From: an uncultured Pelagibacteraceae bacterium | GTDB lineage: Bacteria > Pseudomonadota > Alphaproteobacteria > Pelagibacterales > Pelagibacteraceae | Assembly: GCA_902623785.1 (NCBI GenBank) | Contig: CACNVG010000001.1 | Span: 138,714-202,713, forward strand | Reading direction: 5' to 3' | DNA: 64,000 bases | Shown here: positions 21,114-32,329 of the stretch, piece by piece | Position numbering within the stretch: position 1 is the stretch's first letter | Layout: each line of letters opens with the position of its first letter | Notes under the pieces: model-generated | The model's database searches: none | Told to the model about the DNA's origin: nothing | Seen by the model: only the letters and a program-made list of their open reading frames with translations | Position numbers and translations under genes: made by a program

Positions 21114-23310
21114 AAAACTTTCTCAAATATTACTTATTATAATTTTCTTAATAATTTCGCTTTGTGTTTATCTAAGCGTTTACGGAATAAATACTGATAA
21201 GCTAAATGGAATTATCAATGAGAAAATCTCACAGAGAGATAGTGATTTCGATATTAAATTTAATAAGATTAAGATTTTTCTTGATATAGGAAGTTTTAAA
21301 TTAGAGGCTAAAACAAAAAATCCAATCATATTCTATAAAAAAAACAAAATAGAGTTACAAAGTATAAGCACTGCTTTACCTTTGTTATCTATTTTTACTC
21401 AAGAAGCAAAAATAGAAAATCTGAAATTTATTACCAAAAAAAACAAGGTAAAAGATTTAATTGAGTTTGGCAGAGGCTTTCAAAATACTCCTCAATTATT
21501 CATTTTAAAAAAGATAGTGAAATCTGGAGATATTTCTATAGAAGCCAAGATAAATTTTTCTGAGGATGGTAGTATCTCAAAAGATTATGTAATAGACGGT
21601 GATCTTGAAAATGTTAGTTTAAGGTTGATAAATAAAGATATTATTGAGAATATTAAATTTGGTTTCATCTTAAAAAATAATGATTACATCATTTACAATG
21701 CCTCATCCTTTTATCAGGATATAAAATTTAAATCAGACGAAATTCGAATAAAAGGAAAAGACAACACCTTTTTATTTAACGGTAATATTTCCACGTCAAA
21801 AGATGATCTCAGTCTTAAAACGATATCAAAAATATTCCAACATGATTTTGAGAGTATTAAAAATGATAAAATTGTATTTTCCTCAAATAATAAGTTTTCT
21901 TTTGAATTAAGCAAAAAGTTTAAATTTTCAAATATAAAAGCAAATTCAAAATTTAATATAGAAAGCTTGGAATACCCGAATTCTAGCTTAAAGGAATTTT
22001 TTCCAGGTTACAAAAATGGCGTAAAATTTGAAAATAATGTTGTAAATTTAGATTATCAAAATGGAAATTATAAAATATCAGGAGATAGTAAATTAAATAT
22101 TAATGAAGATATAGATAGCCTAAGTTATTCAATTGAGAAGAAAAAAGATAAAATTTTTTTTAAAACAGATTTTGAGGTCAAAAGTAACGCGTTAAATCTT
22201 GAACTTTTGAATTATACAAAAAAAAAGGATGTTAAAAGTAGTCTTATTGTGCAAGGAGTTGTAAATAAGAATAATTCAGTCTTTCTAAATAAAATAAACT
22301 TCGCTGAATCTAAAAATTTAATTCAAATTAAAAATATCAATTTAAATTCAAAAAAAAAGTTAAAAAGGATTGATCAAATTGAAATTGATCTCGTAAACAA
22401 TAATGATCAAATCAGTCAATTGAATATTAAAAGAAAAAAAAGTAATTATTCAATTAATAGCAAAATATTTGATGGAACAAAAATCCTCGATAGAATATTA
22501 TTTTCAAACAGTGATGGAAACTTTTTTGATGTCTTTGAAAAATTAAACTCTAAAATTACAATAAATTTTAATACCATTTATATTACAAATGAAGATTATT
22601 TAACTAATTTCAAAGCAGATATGATCGTTAATAATAATCAAATTAAAGATTTAATTCTATCCTCACAATTTGCAACTAAAGAAGATTTAAAACTTTCAAT
22701 AAAAACAAATTCAAATAATGAAAGGATAACAGACTTATTTGCAGGTAATGCAAAACCTTTAGTAAAAAAATATGATTTTATAAAAGGTTTTGAGGGTGGC
22801 TATTTAAAGTTTGACTCTGTTGAAAAAAATAAAGTTTCAAATTCAAATTTAAAAATTTTTGATTTTAAATTAAAAGAAGTACCGGCACTAACAAAATTGC
22901 TTACCCTTGCATCTTTACAAGGTATCGCGGATCTTCTTACAGGGGAAGGTATAAGATTTAATGAATTCGAAATGATTTTTAATAATAAAGACGGGCTTAT
23001 GACGATTGAGGAGATCTATTCTTTAGGGCCTTCGATATCTATACTGATGGATGGTTACATTCAAAAAGATGATTTGGTAAGTCTCAGGGGTACTCTGGTA
23101 CCCGCAACAACTGTTAATAAAGTCATAGGCTCAATTCCAGTAATTGGTGATTTGCTTGTTGGCAAAAAAGCTGGGGAGGGTGTTTTTGGAGTTAGCTTTA
23201 AGATTAAAGGCTATCCAGATAATTTGAAAACAACGGTAAATCCTATTAAAACTTTAACCCCTAGATTTATTACGAGAACATTAGAGAAAATAAAAAAATC
23301 TAGTCAATAA
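21106..23310 (+). CDS. AsmA/YhdP-like large envelope protein
   Basis: N-terminal membrane anchor; C-terminal LRGTLVPATTVNKVIGSIPVIGDLLVGKKAGEGVFGVSFKIKGYPDNLKTTVNP typical of AsmA-like C-terminal domain. Confidence 0.75.
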   Translation: MLKKLSQILLIIIFLIISLCVYLSVYGINTDKLNGIINEKISQRDSDFDIKFNKIKIFLDIGSFKLEAKTKNPIIFYKKNKIELQSISTALPLLSIFTQEAKIENLKFITKKNKVKDLIEFGRGFQNTPQLFILKKIVKSGDISIEAKINFSEDGSISKDYVIDGDLENVSLRLINKDIIENIKFGFILKNNDYIIYNASSFYQDIKFKSDEIRIKGKDNTFLFNGNISTSKDDLSLKTISKIFQHDFESIKNDKIVFSSNNKFSFELSKKFKFSNIKANSKFNIESLEYPNSSLKEFFPGYKNGVKFENNVVNLDYQNGNYKISGDSKLNINEDIDSLSYSIEKKKDKIFFKTDFEVKSNALNLELLNYTKKKDVKSSLIVQGVVNKNNSVFLNKINFAESKNLIQIKNINLNSKKKLKRIDQIEIDLVNNNDQISQLNIKRKKSNYSINSKIFDGTKILDRILFSNSDGNFFDVFEKLNSKITINFNTIYITNEDYLTNFKADMIVNNNQIKDLILSSQFATKEDLKLSIKTNSNNERITDLFAGNAKPLVKKYDFIKGFEGGYLKFDSVEKNKVSNSNLKIFDFKLKEVPALTKLLTLASLQGIADLLTGEGIRFNEFEMIFNNKDGLMTIEEIYSLGPSISILMDGYIQKDDLVSLRGTLVPATTVNKVIGSIPVIGDLLVGKKAGEGVFGVSFKIKGYPDNLKTTVNPIKTLTPRFITRTLEKIKKSSQ

Positions 23311-24532
23311 TTTTTATTAAAACGTGATTTTTTTTACCATGAGAAATTTTTAAAACGTCACCTTCAAAGTCAGATATATTAATTGCTAAATTTTCATCAG
23401 TAACTGTGGAGTTATTCATTTTTAAGCCAGAATTTTTTATTGTTCTTCTAATCTCACTTTTTGAACTAAACAAATTAGTTTTGATAGAGATATCAATTAT
23501 ATTTAAACCATTATTAATTTGATTTTTTTTAATCTTTATTACTGGCAACTCATCTCCTGAGCCACCCGCAAATGTTTTTTTAGCTGTCTCAGAAGCTTTT
23601 ACTGCAGCTGTTTTACCATGTAAAAGAGTAGTAGCTTCATTTGCCAAGAGAGTTTTTAAATCATTTATATTTTTATCTTTCATACTCTCAATTTCAGAAA
23701 CATCCTTATCTGTAAACATCTTTAAAAATTTAATAACATCTCTATCATCCGTATTTCTCCAAAATTGCCAGTAGTCATAAGAAGACAAAAGTTTTTTATC
23801 TAACCAAACAGCTCCCTTTTCAGTTTTCCCCATTTTTGTCCCAGATGCCAAAGTAATTAATGGCGTTGTTAAACCATAAACTTGCTTACTTGAATATCTT
23901 TTTACTAATTCAACACCATTAACGATATTACCCCATTGATCAGAACCACCAATTTGCATTAAACAATTTTTTGTTTTGTTAAGTTCTAAAAAATCATATG
24001 CTTGCAGTATCATATAATTAAATTCCATATAGCTTAAAGACTGCTCTCTCTCTAATCTCAGTTTGACACTATCAAAACTTAGCATTTTATTAATTGTGAA
24101 ATGTTTTCCAATTTCTCTTAAAAATTTTATATAATTAAGTTTTCCAAGCCATTTATAATTATTTACGTAAATAGGACGAGTTTTAGAGTTTTTGCTATCA
24201 AGAAATATTGAAAAGACTTTTTTAATATTTTTTATGTTTTTTTCGATTTCTTTTTCGGTAAGAATTTTTCTCGTTTCTTCTTTTCCTGAAGGGTCACCTA
24301 TTCTTGTAGTACCTCCTCCAAGTAATATAATTGGCTGGTGCCCATGTTTTTGCAACAATCTTAAACACATAATTTGAAGCAAACTTCCAACGTGTAAACT
24401 TTGGGCAGTACAATCGAAACCAATATAAGCCCTTATTTTTTTCTTATCCATTAATCCACTAAGGGACTCTAAATTAGTACATTGATTAAAATATTCTCTT
24501 TCATTAAACTCTTTAAGGAATGAATTTTTCAT
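23300..24532 (-). CDS. tyrS: Tyrosyl-tRNA synthetase
   Basis: YIGFDCTAQSLHVGSLLQIM, GGGTTRIGDPSGK, QIGGSDQWGNIVNG, SGTKMGKTEKGAVWLD. Confidence 0.96.
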   Translation of the reverse strand: MKNSFLKEFNEREYFNQCTNLESLSGLMDKKKIRAYIGFDCTAQSLHVGSLLQIMCLRLLQKHGHQPIILLGGGTTRIGDPSGKEETRKILTEKEIEKNIKNIKKVFSIFLDSKNSKTRPIYVNNYKWLGKLNYIKFLREIGKHFTINKMLSFDSVKLRLEREQSLSYMEFNYMILQAYDFLELNKTKNCLMQIGGSDQWGNIVNGVELVKRYSSKQVYGLTTPLITLASGTKMGKTEKGAVWLDKKLLSSYDYWQFWRNTDDRDVIKFLKMFTDKDVSEIESMKDKNINDLKTLLANEATTLLHGKTAAVKASETAKKTFAGGSGDELPVIKIKKNQINNGLNIIDISIKTNLFSSKSEIRRTIKNSGLKMNNSTVTDENLAINISDFEGDVLKISHGKKNHVLIKIID

Positions 24533-24593
24533 TTTTTTATAAAATAAGTCTGATTCAATATACCTATATTAACTTAATTAAAAAATAAATATT

Positions 24594-25727
24594 ATGTCTA
24601 AAAATTACTATAGCCTTGGTTTAATGAGCGGTACATCAGTAGATGGAGTTGATGCATCTTTAATAAATTCTGATGGGGATACAAATTATAAAGTAGAAAT
24701 TAACAAGTATTTTGAATATGAAAATAACTTTAGTCAAAAAATACACTCACTCAAAGAAAAAATTAATGCTGTCACTGATCTTGAGACATACTCCACTGAG
24801 CTTAAAGCTTTGGAGAGAGAATTAACTATTTTTCACTCAAAAGTAGTAATAGACATAGTTAAAAGCACAAAGAAGAAAATTGATTTTGTTGGTTTTCATG
24901 GTCAAACAATATTTCACGATCCCTCTAAAAAAATCTCTAAACAAATAGGAGATGGTAAACTTTTGTCCCAGCTTACACAAACAACTGTCGTTTATAATTT
25001 TAGACAAAAGGATATTCAAAATGGTGGTGAAGGAGCGCCATTAGCTCCTATTTTTCATAAAGTATTGGTAAAACAAAATAAAATTAAATTACCTGTATGT
25101 ATATTGAACATTGGTGGAATTTCTAATGTTACGATAGTTGAAGACTATCAGCAGAATAATCTTAAAAGTAGAGATTTAGGACCAGGGAATTGCTTAATTG
25201 ATGCATGGGTTAGAAAAAACAAAAAAGGAAATTTTGATAAAGATGGTGCTTATGCAAAAATGGGCAAAACAAATGATTTGATACTAAATCAAGCCCTGGA
25301 TAATTTTGATAATCGACCTGATAAGAATAGACTCTCCTTTGATACTAAAGATTTTGACGTAAACTTTTTAAGAGGTGTAAGTTTTGAAGATGGGGCCGCC
25401 ACTTTAACAGACTTATCAGGGATAATAATTGGAGGTGGCTTATTTTCTTTACTAGGCGAGAAAAGAAATGAGTCATTCAAAGTCTTAGTATCTGGCGGAG
25501 GAAGAAAAAATAAGTCTTTAATTCAAAGTATAAGGTCCAGAATACCACAAAAATTGTCAATTGAATCAATAGATGATTTTGGAGTGAATGGTGATTATGT
25601 AGAGTCCCAAGCCTTTGCCTATCTTGCAATTAGAAGATTTTTAGAGTTGCCAATATCTTTTCCTGACACAACAGGATGTAAAAGTCCTGTAACGGGTGGT
25701 GAAATAACACAAAATTTTTTAATATAG
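24594..25727 (+). CDS. anmK: Anhydro-N-acetylmuramic acid kinase
   Basis: GLMSGTSVDGVDASLI, VGFHGQTIFHDP, NIGGISNVT, DLGPGNCLIDAW. Confidence 0.94.
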   Translation: MSKNYYSLGLMSGTSVDGVDASLINSDGDTNYKVEINKYFEYENNFSQKIHSLKEKINAVTDLETYSTELKALERELTIFHSKVVIDIVKSTKKKIDFVGFHGQTIFHDPSKKISKQIGDGKLLSQLTQTTVVYNFRQKDIQNGGEGAPLAPIFHKVLVKQNKIKLPVCILNIGGISNVTIVEDYQQNNLKSRDLGPGNCLIDAWVRKNKKGNFDKDGAYAKMGKTNDLILNQALDNFDNRPDKNRLSFDTKDFDVNFLRGVSFEDGAATLTDLSGIIIGGGLFSLLGEKRNESFKVLVSGGGRKNKSLIQSIRSRIPQKLSIESIDDFGVNGDYVESQAFAYLAIRRFLELPISFPDTTGCKSPVTGGEITQNFLI

Positions 25728-26375
25728 AGCAGATTCTTTTTTTATATATTTGTCTAAAACTTTTTTAAGTCCAGCTTCTGATTTTGTAAAAAAATGGTTT
25801 GCATCTGTAACAGACTCGAATTCTACTTTTATACCTTTTTGTGATGATAGTCTTTTGTTCAATTCATTTATTTGTGCCTGAGGAACTAATTCATCCTTTT
25901 TTCCATAAACCATTAGACCTGAAGTAGGGCATGGGGATAGAAAAGAAAAATCATATACGTTTGGTTGAGGTGATATAGAAATGAATCTATTTATTTCTGG
26001 TCTTCTCATTAGTAACTGCATTGAGATCAAGGATCCAAATGAAAAACCGGCAACCCAACATTGAGAGTTGTCAAAATTTTCCCTCTCTAACCAATCTAAA
26101 GCAGCTGCAGCGTCTGCTAATTCACCTTGACCATTATCAAATTCACCATCACTTTTTCCCACTCCTCTGAAATTTACTCTACACACAGAAAATCCATTCT
26201 CCATAAAAGCATGAAAGGTATCAACAACTACTTTATTGTTCATCGTACCACCGTATTGTGGATGCGGCTGCAGAACTAAAGCAATTGGTGAAGTAATTTT
26301 TTTACTTTTATAATATTTAGCTTCAAGCCTCCCTGCAGGACCTGGTATAAAAATTTCTAAAATTTTATTTTCCAT
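25719..26375 (-). CDS. Alpha/beta hydrolase
   Basis: LVLQPHPQYGGTMNNKVV, NFRGVGKSDGEFDNGQGEL, GFSFGSLISMQL. Confidence 0.85.
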   Translation of the reverse strand: MENKILEIFIPGPAGRLEAKYYKSKKITSPIALVLQPHPQYGGTMNNKVVVDTFHAFMENGFSVCRVNFRGVGKSDGEFDNGQGELADAAAALDWLERENFDNSQCWVAGFSFGSLISMQLLMRRPEINRFISISPQPNVYDFSFLSPCPTSGLMVYGKKDELVPQAQINELNKRLSSQKGIKVEFESVTDANHFFTKSEAGLKKVLDKYIKKESALY

Positions 26376-26457
26376 TTTTGTTAATGATTATTATTCTCAC
26401 CAAAAAACTTTATTTATCATATTGCAGTGTCAATTTGCGAGTCTTTTTCTTTGATGT

Positions 26458-26482
26458 AATCTTGACTATTTTAGTCGGGTAT
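26458..26482 (+). promoter_or_regulatory. IscR type-1 (Fe-S regulator) binding box
   Basis: AATCTTGACTATTTTAGTCGGGTAT matches 23/25 positions of the type 1 IscR consensus ATASYYGACTRWWWYAGTCRRSTAT; overlaps a -35-like TTGACT and sits 27 nt upstream of the Rrf2/IscR start. Confidence 0.85.
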
Positions 26483-26509
26483 ATATATAAGTCCTGTAAA
26501 TTGCGGATT

Positions 26510-26932
26510 ATGAAGCTAAATACTAAATCACGATATGCTGTTATGGCTCTTGCTGATATGGCAAGATTTGATGGGAAAAACCCAGTCAGTTTAAGAGATA
26601 TATCTCTACGACAAAGTATATCCTTACTTTATCTGGAGCAGATTTTTTTAAAATTAAAAAAAAATAACATTGTTAAAAGTGTAAGAGGCTCAAATGGAGG
26701 TTACATGATATCTAAAAATATAAATGATTTGAAAATTTCAGATATTTTTTACGCTTTGGACGAAAAGGTCAAAACAGTAGGATGTAAAAAAGAGTCAAAA
26801 AAAAGTTGCAATGGCAAATCCTCAAAATGCTTAACCCACAATTTGTGGGATGAACTTGATTTACATATTAACTCATTTTTTGAAAATAAAAAATTGGGTG
26901 ATTTAATTAAAAAAAAAGAAAGTAGAAGTTAA
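26510..26932 (+). CDS. iscR: Rrf2 family Fe-S responsive regulator (IscR-like)
   Basis: [32 protein letters not shown]...; start reassigned from 26378 to 26510 (same frame); Cys residues in [23 protein letters not shown] fit an Fe-S ligand loop. Confidence 0.88.
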   Translation: MKLNTKSRYAVMALADMARFDGKNPVSLRDISLRQSISLLYLEQIFLKLKKNNIVKSVRGSNGGYMISKNINDLKISDIFYALDEKVKTVGCKKESKKSCNGKSSKCLTHNLWDELDLHINSFFENKKLGDLIKKKESRS

Positions 26933-28368
26933 TGAGAGAAAAAGAGCTTGAAAAATTAAAGGATTATAAATACGGTTTTTCGACTGATATTGAAAACTTT
27001 AAAGCCCCAAAAGGTTTAAATGAAGATGTAATTAAATTTATATCTAATATCAAAAAGGAGCCTAAGTGGTTATTAGATTGGAGATTAAAAGCTTACAATA
27101 GAGTTAAAGTTTTAAAAGAACCGAATTGGCAGAAACCGAAATATCCAAAAATTGATTATCAGGATTTGTATTATTATTCGGCTCCAAAAAGCTTTAAAGA
27201 AAAACCAAAAAGCTTAGATGAATTGGATCCAAAACTAATTGAGACTTACAATAAGCTAGGTATTCCGCTGAACGAACAGAAAAGATTAAATGGTATAGCT
27301 GTTGATGCAGTATTTGACTCCGTTTCTGTAGCCACGACTTTTAAAGATACATTAACTGAGAAAGGAATTATTTTTTGTTCTATCTCTGAAGCAATCCAGA
27401 AACATCCTGATTTAGTAAAAAAATATTTAGGTTCTGTAATACCTATTACAGATCACTACTTTGCAACATTAAACTCAGCAGTTTTCACTGATGGATCATT
27501 TGTATATATTCCACCAGGTGTGAAATGCCCAATGGAGCTTTCAACATATTTTAGAATAAATGCTTCTGACACAGGTCAATTCGAGAGAACTCTTATAATT
27601 GCGGATAAAGGAAGTTATGTAAGTTATTTAGAGGGATGTACTGCGCCGATGAGAGATGAAAATCAGTTACACGCCGCAAACGTTGAATTAATTGCATTAG
27701 ATGATGCTGAAATAAAATATTCAACAGTTCAAAACTGGTATCCAGGTGATAAAGATGGAAAAGGTGGAATTTACAATTTTGTTACTAAAAGAGGGTTATG
27801 CAAAGGTAAAAATTCTAAAATTTCTTGGACACAAGTTGAAACCGGGTCAGCTATTACCTGGAAATATCCAAGCTGTATACTACAAGGTGATAATTCAGTT
27901 GGTGAATTTTATTCAATAGCAATTACAAATAATCATCAAAAAGCAGATACAGGTACAAAAATGATCCATCTAGGTAAAAACACAAAAAGTAAAATTATAT
28001 CAAAAGGTATTAGTGCGGGTTTTTCTGATATGACTTATAGAGGATTAGTTGATATTTCACCAAAATCAATGAACTCTAGCAATTATACCCAGTGCGATTC
28101 ATTGCTAATGGGAAACAAATGTGGCGCACATACAATTCCTTACATTAAAAATAAAAATGCTAATTCTAATATTGCACATGAAGCTACAACTTCAAAAATA
28201 AGCGATGAACAATTGCATTATTGTCAACAAAGAGGACTAAATTCTGAGGAAGCGGTAAGTTTGATTGTAAATGGTTTTTGTAAAGAAGTTCTTCAGCAAT
28301 TACCTATGGAATTTGCAGTAGAAGCGCAAAAACTTGTTGGTATAAGTTTAGAGGGGAGTGTTGGCTAA
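26932..28368 (+). CDS. sufB: Fe-S cluster assembly protein SufB
   Basis: [43 protein letters not shown]. Confidence 0.96.
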   Translation: MREKELEKLKDYKYGFSTDIENFKAPKGLNEDVIKFISNIKKEPKWLLDWRLKAYNRVKVLKEPNWQKPKYPKIDYQDLYYYSAPKSFKEKPKSLDELDPKLIETYNKLGIPLNEQKRLNGIAVDAVFDSVSVATTFKDTLTEKGIIFCSISEAIQKHPDLVKKYLGSVIPITDHYFATLNSAVFTDGSFVYIPPGVKCPMELSTYFRINASDTGQFERTLIIADKGSYVSYLEGCTAPMRDENQLHAANVELIALDDAEIKYSTVQNWYPGDKDGKGGIYNFVTKRGLCKGKNSKISWTQVETGSAITWKYPSCILQGDNSVGEFYSIAITNNHQKADTGTKMIHLGKNTKSKIISKGISAGFSDMTYRGLVDISPKSMNSSNYTQCDSLLMGNKCGAHTIPYIKNKNANSNIAHEATTSKISDEQLHYCQQRGLNSEEAVSLIVNGFCKEVLQQLPMEFAVEAQKLVGISLEGSVG

Positions 28369-29102
28369 TGTTAAAAATCAATAACCTTAATGCAAAAATT
28401 GAAAATAAATCAATTTTAAATGGTTTCTCTCTTGAAATTAAACCCGGAGAAGTTCATGCAATAATGGGTCCTAATGGATCAGGAAAAAGTACACTATCTA
28501 ATATTTTATCTGGAAAAAAAGGGTATGACGTAACAGGGGATGTTTTATTTGAAAATAAAAATTTATTTGATCTTGAGACGGAGGAAAGAGCTCATAAAGG
28601 AATATTTTTAGCTTTTCAATATCCTCTTGAAATTCCAGGAGTGAATACAAACATCTTTTTGAAAACTTCTTTAAACGCTATTAAAAAAGCGCGTGGTGAA
28701 AAAGAATTAGACGCATTAGAATTTCTGAAATTAGTAAAAGAAAAAGCCAAAAATCTTAAGTTCGACGAAGAGAAACTTAGCAGACAACTGAATGTTGGCT
28801 TTTCGGGTGGAGAAAAAAAAAAGAATGAAATTTTACAAATGTCTATCTTAGAACCAAAATTATCAATTTTAGATGAAACAGATTCAGGACTAGATATTGA
28901 TGCATTAAAAATTGTTGCAGATGGAGTTAATTCATTAAGAAAAAAAGATAATTCTTTTTTAATAATCACTCACTACCAAAGATTACTTAATTATATAAAA
29001 CCTGATTTTGTTCATGTTTTGATGAATGGAAAAGTAGTTAAATCAGGAGGACCGGAGTTAGCGCTAGAGTTAGAAAAGAAAGGTTATGAAAACATAAACT
29101 AA
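28368..29102 (+). CDS. sufC: Fe-S cluster assembly ATPase SufC
   Basis: MGPNGSGKSTLSNIL Walker A; NVGFSGGEKKKNEILQM signature; between sufB and sufD. Confidence 0.96.
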   Translation: MLKINNLNAKIENKSILNGFSLEIKPGEVHAIMGPNGSGKSTLSNILSGKKGYDVTGDVLFENKNLFDLETEERAHKGIFLAFQYPLEIPGVNTNIFLKTSLNAIKKARGEKELDALEFLKLVKEKAKNLKFDEEKLSRQLNVGFSGGEKKKNEILQMSILEPKLSILDETDSGLDIDALKIVADGVNSLRKKDNSFLIITHYQRLLNYIKPDFVHVLMNGKVVKSGGPELALELEKKGYENIN

Positions 29103-30352
29103 TGGAAAATTTTAAAACAGACTTTGAGAAAACATTAAAAAATAATAATTTATCTGATAAGGAAATTGCTTTCAAAAATCTTAATGCAAAAGAATTCTCG
29201 AGCCACGGTTTCCCAAATAGGAAAGACGAGGATTGGAAATTTTCTGATATTAATCAAATTATAAAAAAAGAAATTGGAGAATTAAATTTTTACAGTGAAC
29301 AATTAAAAAAAAGTGAAATAGATAAAAATATTCTACTAAATGAAATAGAACATAACAAATTGTTTTTTATAAACGGTCAATTAGTACAGATTGACTTTAA
29401 TTCTGAGGATAAAGATAAAATAGAATTTTTAACTAATCAAAATAATATAGATGAAAAATTAGCAGATAATTCTTTGATAAATTTGAATAACGCTTTATCA
29501 AATAAAAGTTATAAATTATTGGTTAAGAAAAATTATCAAATTAAAAAACCTCTTATTATTTACCACACCACTAACAGTGTATTAACATCGCAAAACATAA
29601 ATTTAAAAATTAACTTTGAGTTAGAGGAAAACAGTACTTTAAAGTTAATTGACCTTGTAAAAGACGAAGGTAACAAAAATTTTATTAATATTTTTTACAA
29701 TTTTTCTTTAGAAAAAAATTCAATTTTAAAAAACTACAAAATTGATCAGTTTGAAAATGAAAATATTAGATACATGTTTAACAACATAAAACAATCTTCT
29801 AATAGTGTTTCAGAAACGTTCTATTTATCTAAAGGATCAACTTTTTCAAAAAACGAGATCTTTTGCGACTTAAAAGGAGAACACTCCTCAGCTTTTGTGA
29901 ATGGCATATTTTCACTTGATAAAAGCAAACACCACGAGATTAAAACAAAAATTAATCATTTTGTTGAGAATACAAAAAGCTATCAATTAGTGAAAAGTGT
30001 TTTAGAAAATAAATCAAGATCAGTCTATCAAGGAAAAATATATGTAGACTCGAAAGCACAAAAAACAGATGGCTATCAATTAAGTAAAGCAATATTGGTT
30101 GATGATACAACAGAGTTTAATGCAAAACCTGAGTTAGAAATTTACGCAGATGATGTAAAATGTTCACATGGATCTGCTTCTGGAAGTTTAGACGAAAATT
30201 CAATATTTTATTTGATGTCTAGGGGGCTAAGTTACAAAGAGGCAAGAGAATTATTAATTAATGGTTTTCTTGTTGAAGTAATCAATCAAATAACTGATGA
30301 ACCAATTAAAAAACTTATTAAAAATTTATATGGATTAAAAAATGAATATTAA
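29102..30352 (+). CDS. sufD: Fe-S cluster assembly protein SufD
   Basis: C-terminal AKPELEIYADDVKCSHGSASGSLDENSIFYLMSRGLSYKEARELLINGF. Confidence 0.94.
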   Translation: MENFKTDFEKTLKNNNLSDKEIAFKNLNAKEFSSHGFPNRKDEDWKFSDINQIIKKEIGELNFYSEQLKKSEIDKNILLNEIEHNKLFFINGQLVQIDFNSEDKDKIEFLTNQNNIDEKLADNSLINLNNALSNKSYKLLVKKNYQIKKPLIIYHTTNSVLTSQNINLKINFELEENSTLKLIDLVKDEGNKNFINIFYNFSLEKNSILKNYKIDQFENENIRYMFNNIKQSSNSVSETFYLSKGSTFSKNEIFCDLKGEHSSAFVNGIFSLDKSKHHEIKTKINHFVENTKSYQLVKSVLENKSRSVYQGKIYVDSKAQKTDGYQLSKAILVDDTTEFNAKPELEIYADDVKCSHGSASGSLDENSIFYLMSRGLSYKEARELLINGFLVEVINQITDEPIKKLIKNLYGLKNEY

Positions 30353-31559
30353 AGATATTAAAAAAGAATTTCCGATATTTGATAATAAAGTTCATAATAA
30401 TGATCTGGTTTATCTAGATAGTGCTAATTCATCTCAAAAACCTAAAGTTGTTGTAGATAGAATTTATGATTTTTATACTAAAGAATTTTCAAACGTAGGT
30501 CGTAGCGTTCATTACTTAGCTGTAGCAGCAACAAATTTATATGAGAATACAAGGGTTTTAGTTCAAAAATATATAAATGCAAAAGATCCAAACGAGATAG
30601 TTTTTACAAAAGGTGCAACCGAGGCAATAAATTTAGTAGCAAATACTTTCGGTCAAAAATATTTAAAAGAAGGTGATGAAATTTTAATTACAGAATTAGA
30701 ACACCATTCAAACTATGTTCCTTGGCATTATTTAAGAAAATCAAAAGGTGTTAAGATTAATTTTGCAGATGTAGATGAGAACGGTGATATTAGTATTGAA
30801 AGTATTGAAAAGAAAATTACTCCTAAAACAAAAATTTTGGCTATCACTCATCTATCTAATGTTACAGGCGCAATTCTTCCTATTAAAGAAATTATTCAAT
30901 TAGCGCATTCAAAGAATATTCCTGTTCTTGTTGATGGTTGTCAGGGAGCTCCACATCTAAAATTAGATATGCAAGATCTTGATTGTGATTTTTATGCAAT
31001 ATCTTGCCATAAAATGTATGGACCTACTGGTCTTGGTGTTTTGTATGCTAAAAAGAAATGGTTAGAGGAACTGCCTCCTTACCAAGGTGGTGGCGGAATG
31101 ATTGGAGAAGTTAAAAAAGAAGGAATTACTTTTGGAGATCTTCCCAATAAATATGAAGCAGGTACAATGGCAACTGCACAAGTGATTGCTTTCGGTGAGT
31201 CAATTAATTTCATAAACAAACTTGGTATAAAAAAAATTGAGGAACATGAAAGAGAATTGACAAAATACGGAGAAGAAATTTTAAGGAAAAATAATTCTGT
31301 CAAACTAATCGGAAATCCAAAAAATAAGGGATCAGTTTTATCATTTACTTTAGATGGAGTTCATCCACATGATATAGCGACTATTTTAGATGAAGATGGT
31401 GTTGCAATAAGAGCTGGGCATCATTGTTGCCAAATCTTGCATGAAAAATTAGGATTACCTGCAACAGCTAGAGCATCTTTGGGTGTTTACAATACTAAAG
31501 ATGATCTTGATCAATTAAATAACTCAATTAACAAATGTATAAAAATATTTAATTCATAA
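30342..31559 (+). CDS. sufS: Cysteine desulfurase SufS
   Basis: YLDSANSSQKP, DFYAISCHKMYGPTGLGVLY (PLP lysine), RAGHHCCQILHEKLGLPATARAS. Confidence 0.95.
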   Translation: MNIKDIKKEFPIFDNKVHNNDLVYLDSANSSQKPKVVVDRIYDFYTKEFSNVGRSVHYLAVAATNLYENTRVLVQKYINAKDPNEIVFTKGATEAINLVANTFGQKYLKEGDEILITELEHHSNYVPWHYLRKSKGVKINFADVDENGDISIESIEKKITPKTKILAITHLSNVTGAILPIKEIIQLAHSKNIPVLVDGCQGAPHLKLDMQDLDCDFYAISCHKMYGPTGLGVLYAKKKWLEELPPYQGGGGMIGEVKKEGITFGDLPNKYEAGTMATAQVIAFGESINFINKLGIKKIEEHERELTKYGEEILRKNNSVKLIGNPKNKGSVLSFTLDGVHPHDIATILDEDGVAIRAGHHCCQILHEKLGLPATARASLGVYNTKDDLDQLNNSINKCIKIFNS

Positions 31560-32029
31560 TGGACTTAAAAGATTTATATCAAGAAATAATTTTGGAACAC
31601 GGCAAAAATCCAAAAAATTTAGGAAAGTTTGAAAACTTTAACAAAGATGCTAAAGGACATAATCCTTTATGTGGAGACAAAGTTCACATCTATCTTAAAG
31701 TAGACGAAAATAAAAAGATTTCAGATATTAAATTTGAAGGACAAGGTTGTGCAATCACGATGGCATCAGCTTCAATTATGACAGAGTTAATGAAGGAAAA
31801 AGATGAAAAAGATGTGAATGAATTAATTGATGATTTCTTAAAGATGATAAAAGATAACCCTGAGCTTAAGTCAAAACTAATAAGTGATGATGATAAAACA
31901 AAGTTAATGTCTTTATCTGGTGTAAAAAAATATCCTATGAGAGTTAAGTGTGCTACATTACCATGGCATACACTAATCTCTGCAATGACAAATAAACCAG
32001 GAGAAGTTAATACTGAAAAGGAAGATTAA
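31559..32029 (+). CDS. sufU: SUF system scaffold SufU/NifU-like
   Basis: LYQEIILEHGKNPKNLGKF, NPLCGDKVHIYL, FEGQGCAITMASASIM, RVKCATLPWHTL. Confidence 0.92.
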   Translation: MDLKDLYQEIILEHGKNPKNLGKFENFNKDAKGHNPLCGDKVHIYLKVDENKKISDIKFEGQGCAITMASASIMTELMKEKDEKDVNELIDDFLKMIKDNPELKSKLISDDDKTKLMSLSGVKKYPMRVKCATLPWHTLISAMTNKPGEVNTEKED

Positions 32030-32329
32030 ATGGAATTAAAAGATAAAGTCATCACAGAAATTAAGAAAATCTATGATCCAGAAATACCGGTCAATATTTA
32101 TGATTTGGGTTTAATATATGACGTTAAAGTTAATCAAGAAAATGTTGTAGAAATTAAGATGACACTTACTACTCCAAATTGCCCAGTTGCTGAAAGTTTG
32201 CCAAAAGAAGTAGAGGACAGCGTTAAGGGTATTAAAGAAGTTAAGGATGCAAAATTAGAATTAGTTTGGGAGCCACCATGGGATAAGTCAATGATGTCTG
32301 AGGCTGCTAAATTGGAATTAAATTTATGA
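32030..32329 (+). CDS. SUF-associated DUF59/MIP18 family protein (SufT-like)
   Basis: KIYDPEIPVNIYDLGLIYDVKV, MTLTTPNCPVAESLP, LVWEPPWDKSMMSEAAKLELNL. Confidence 0.9.
   Translation: MELKDKVITEIKKIYDPEIPVNIYDLGLIYDVKVNQENVVEIKMTLTTPNCPVAESLPKEVEDSVKGIKEVKDAKLELVWEPPWDKSMMSEAAKLELNL

Noticed and set aside
26378-26509. N-terminal extension of the Rrf2 regulator
   Set aside because: Would translate through the IscR box and promoter; Rrf2 homology begins at [14 protein letters not shown] (26510).
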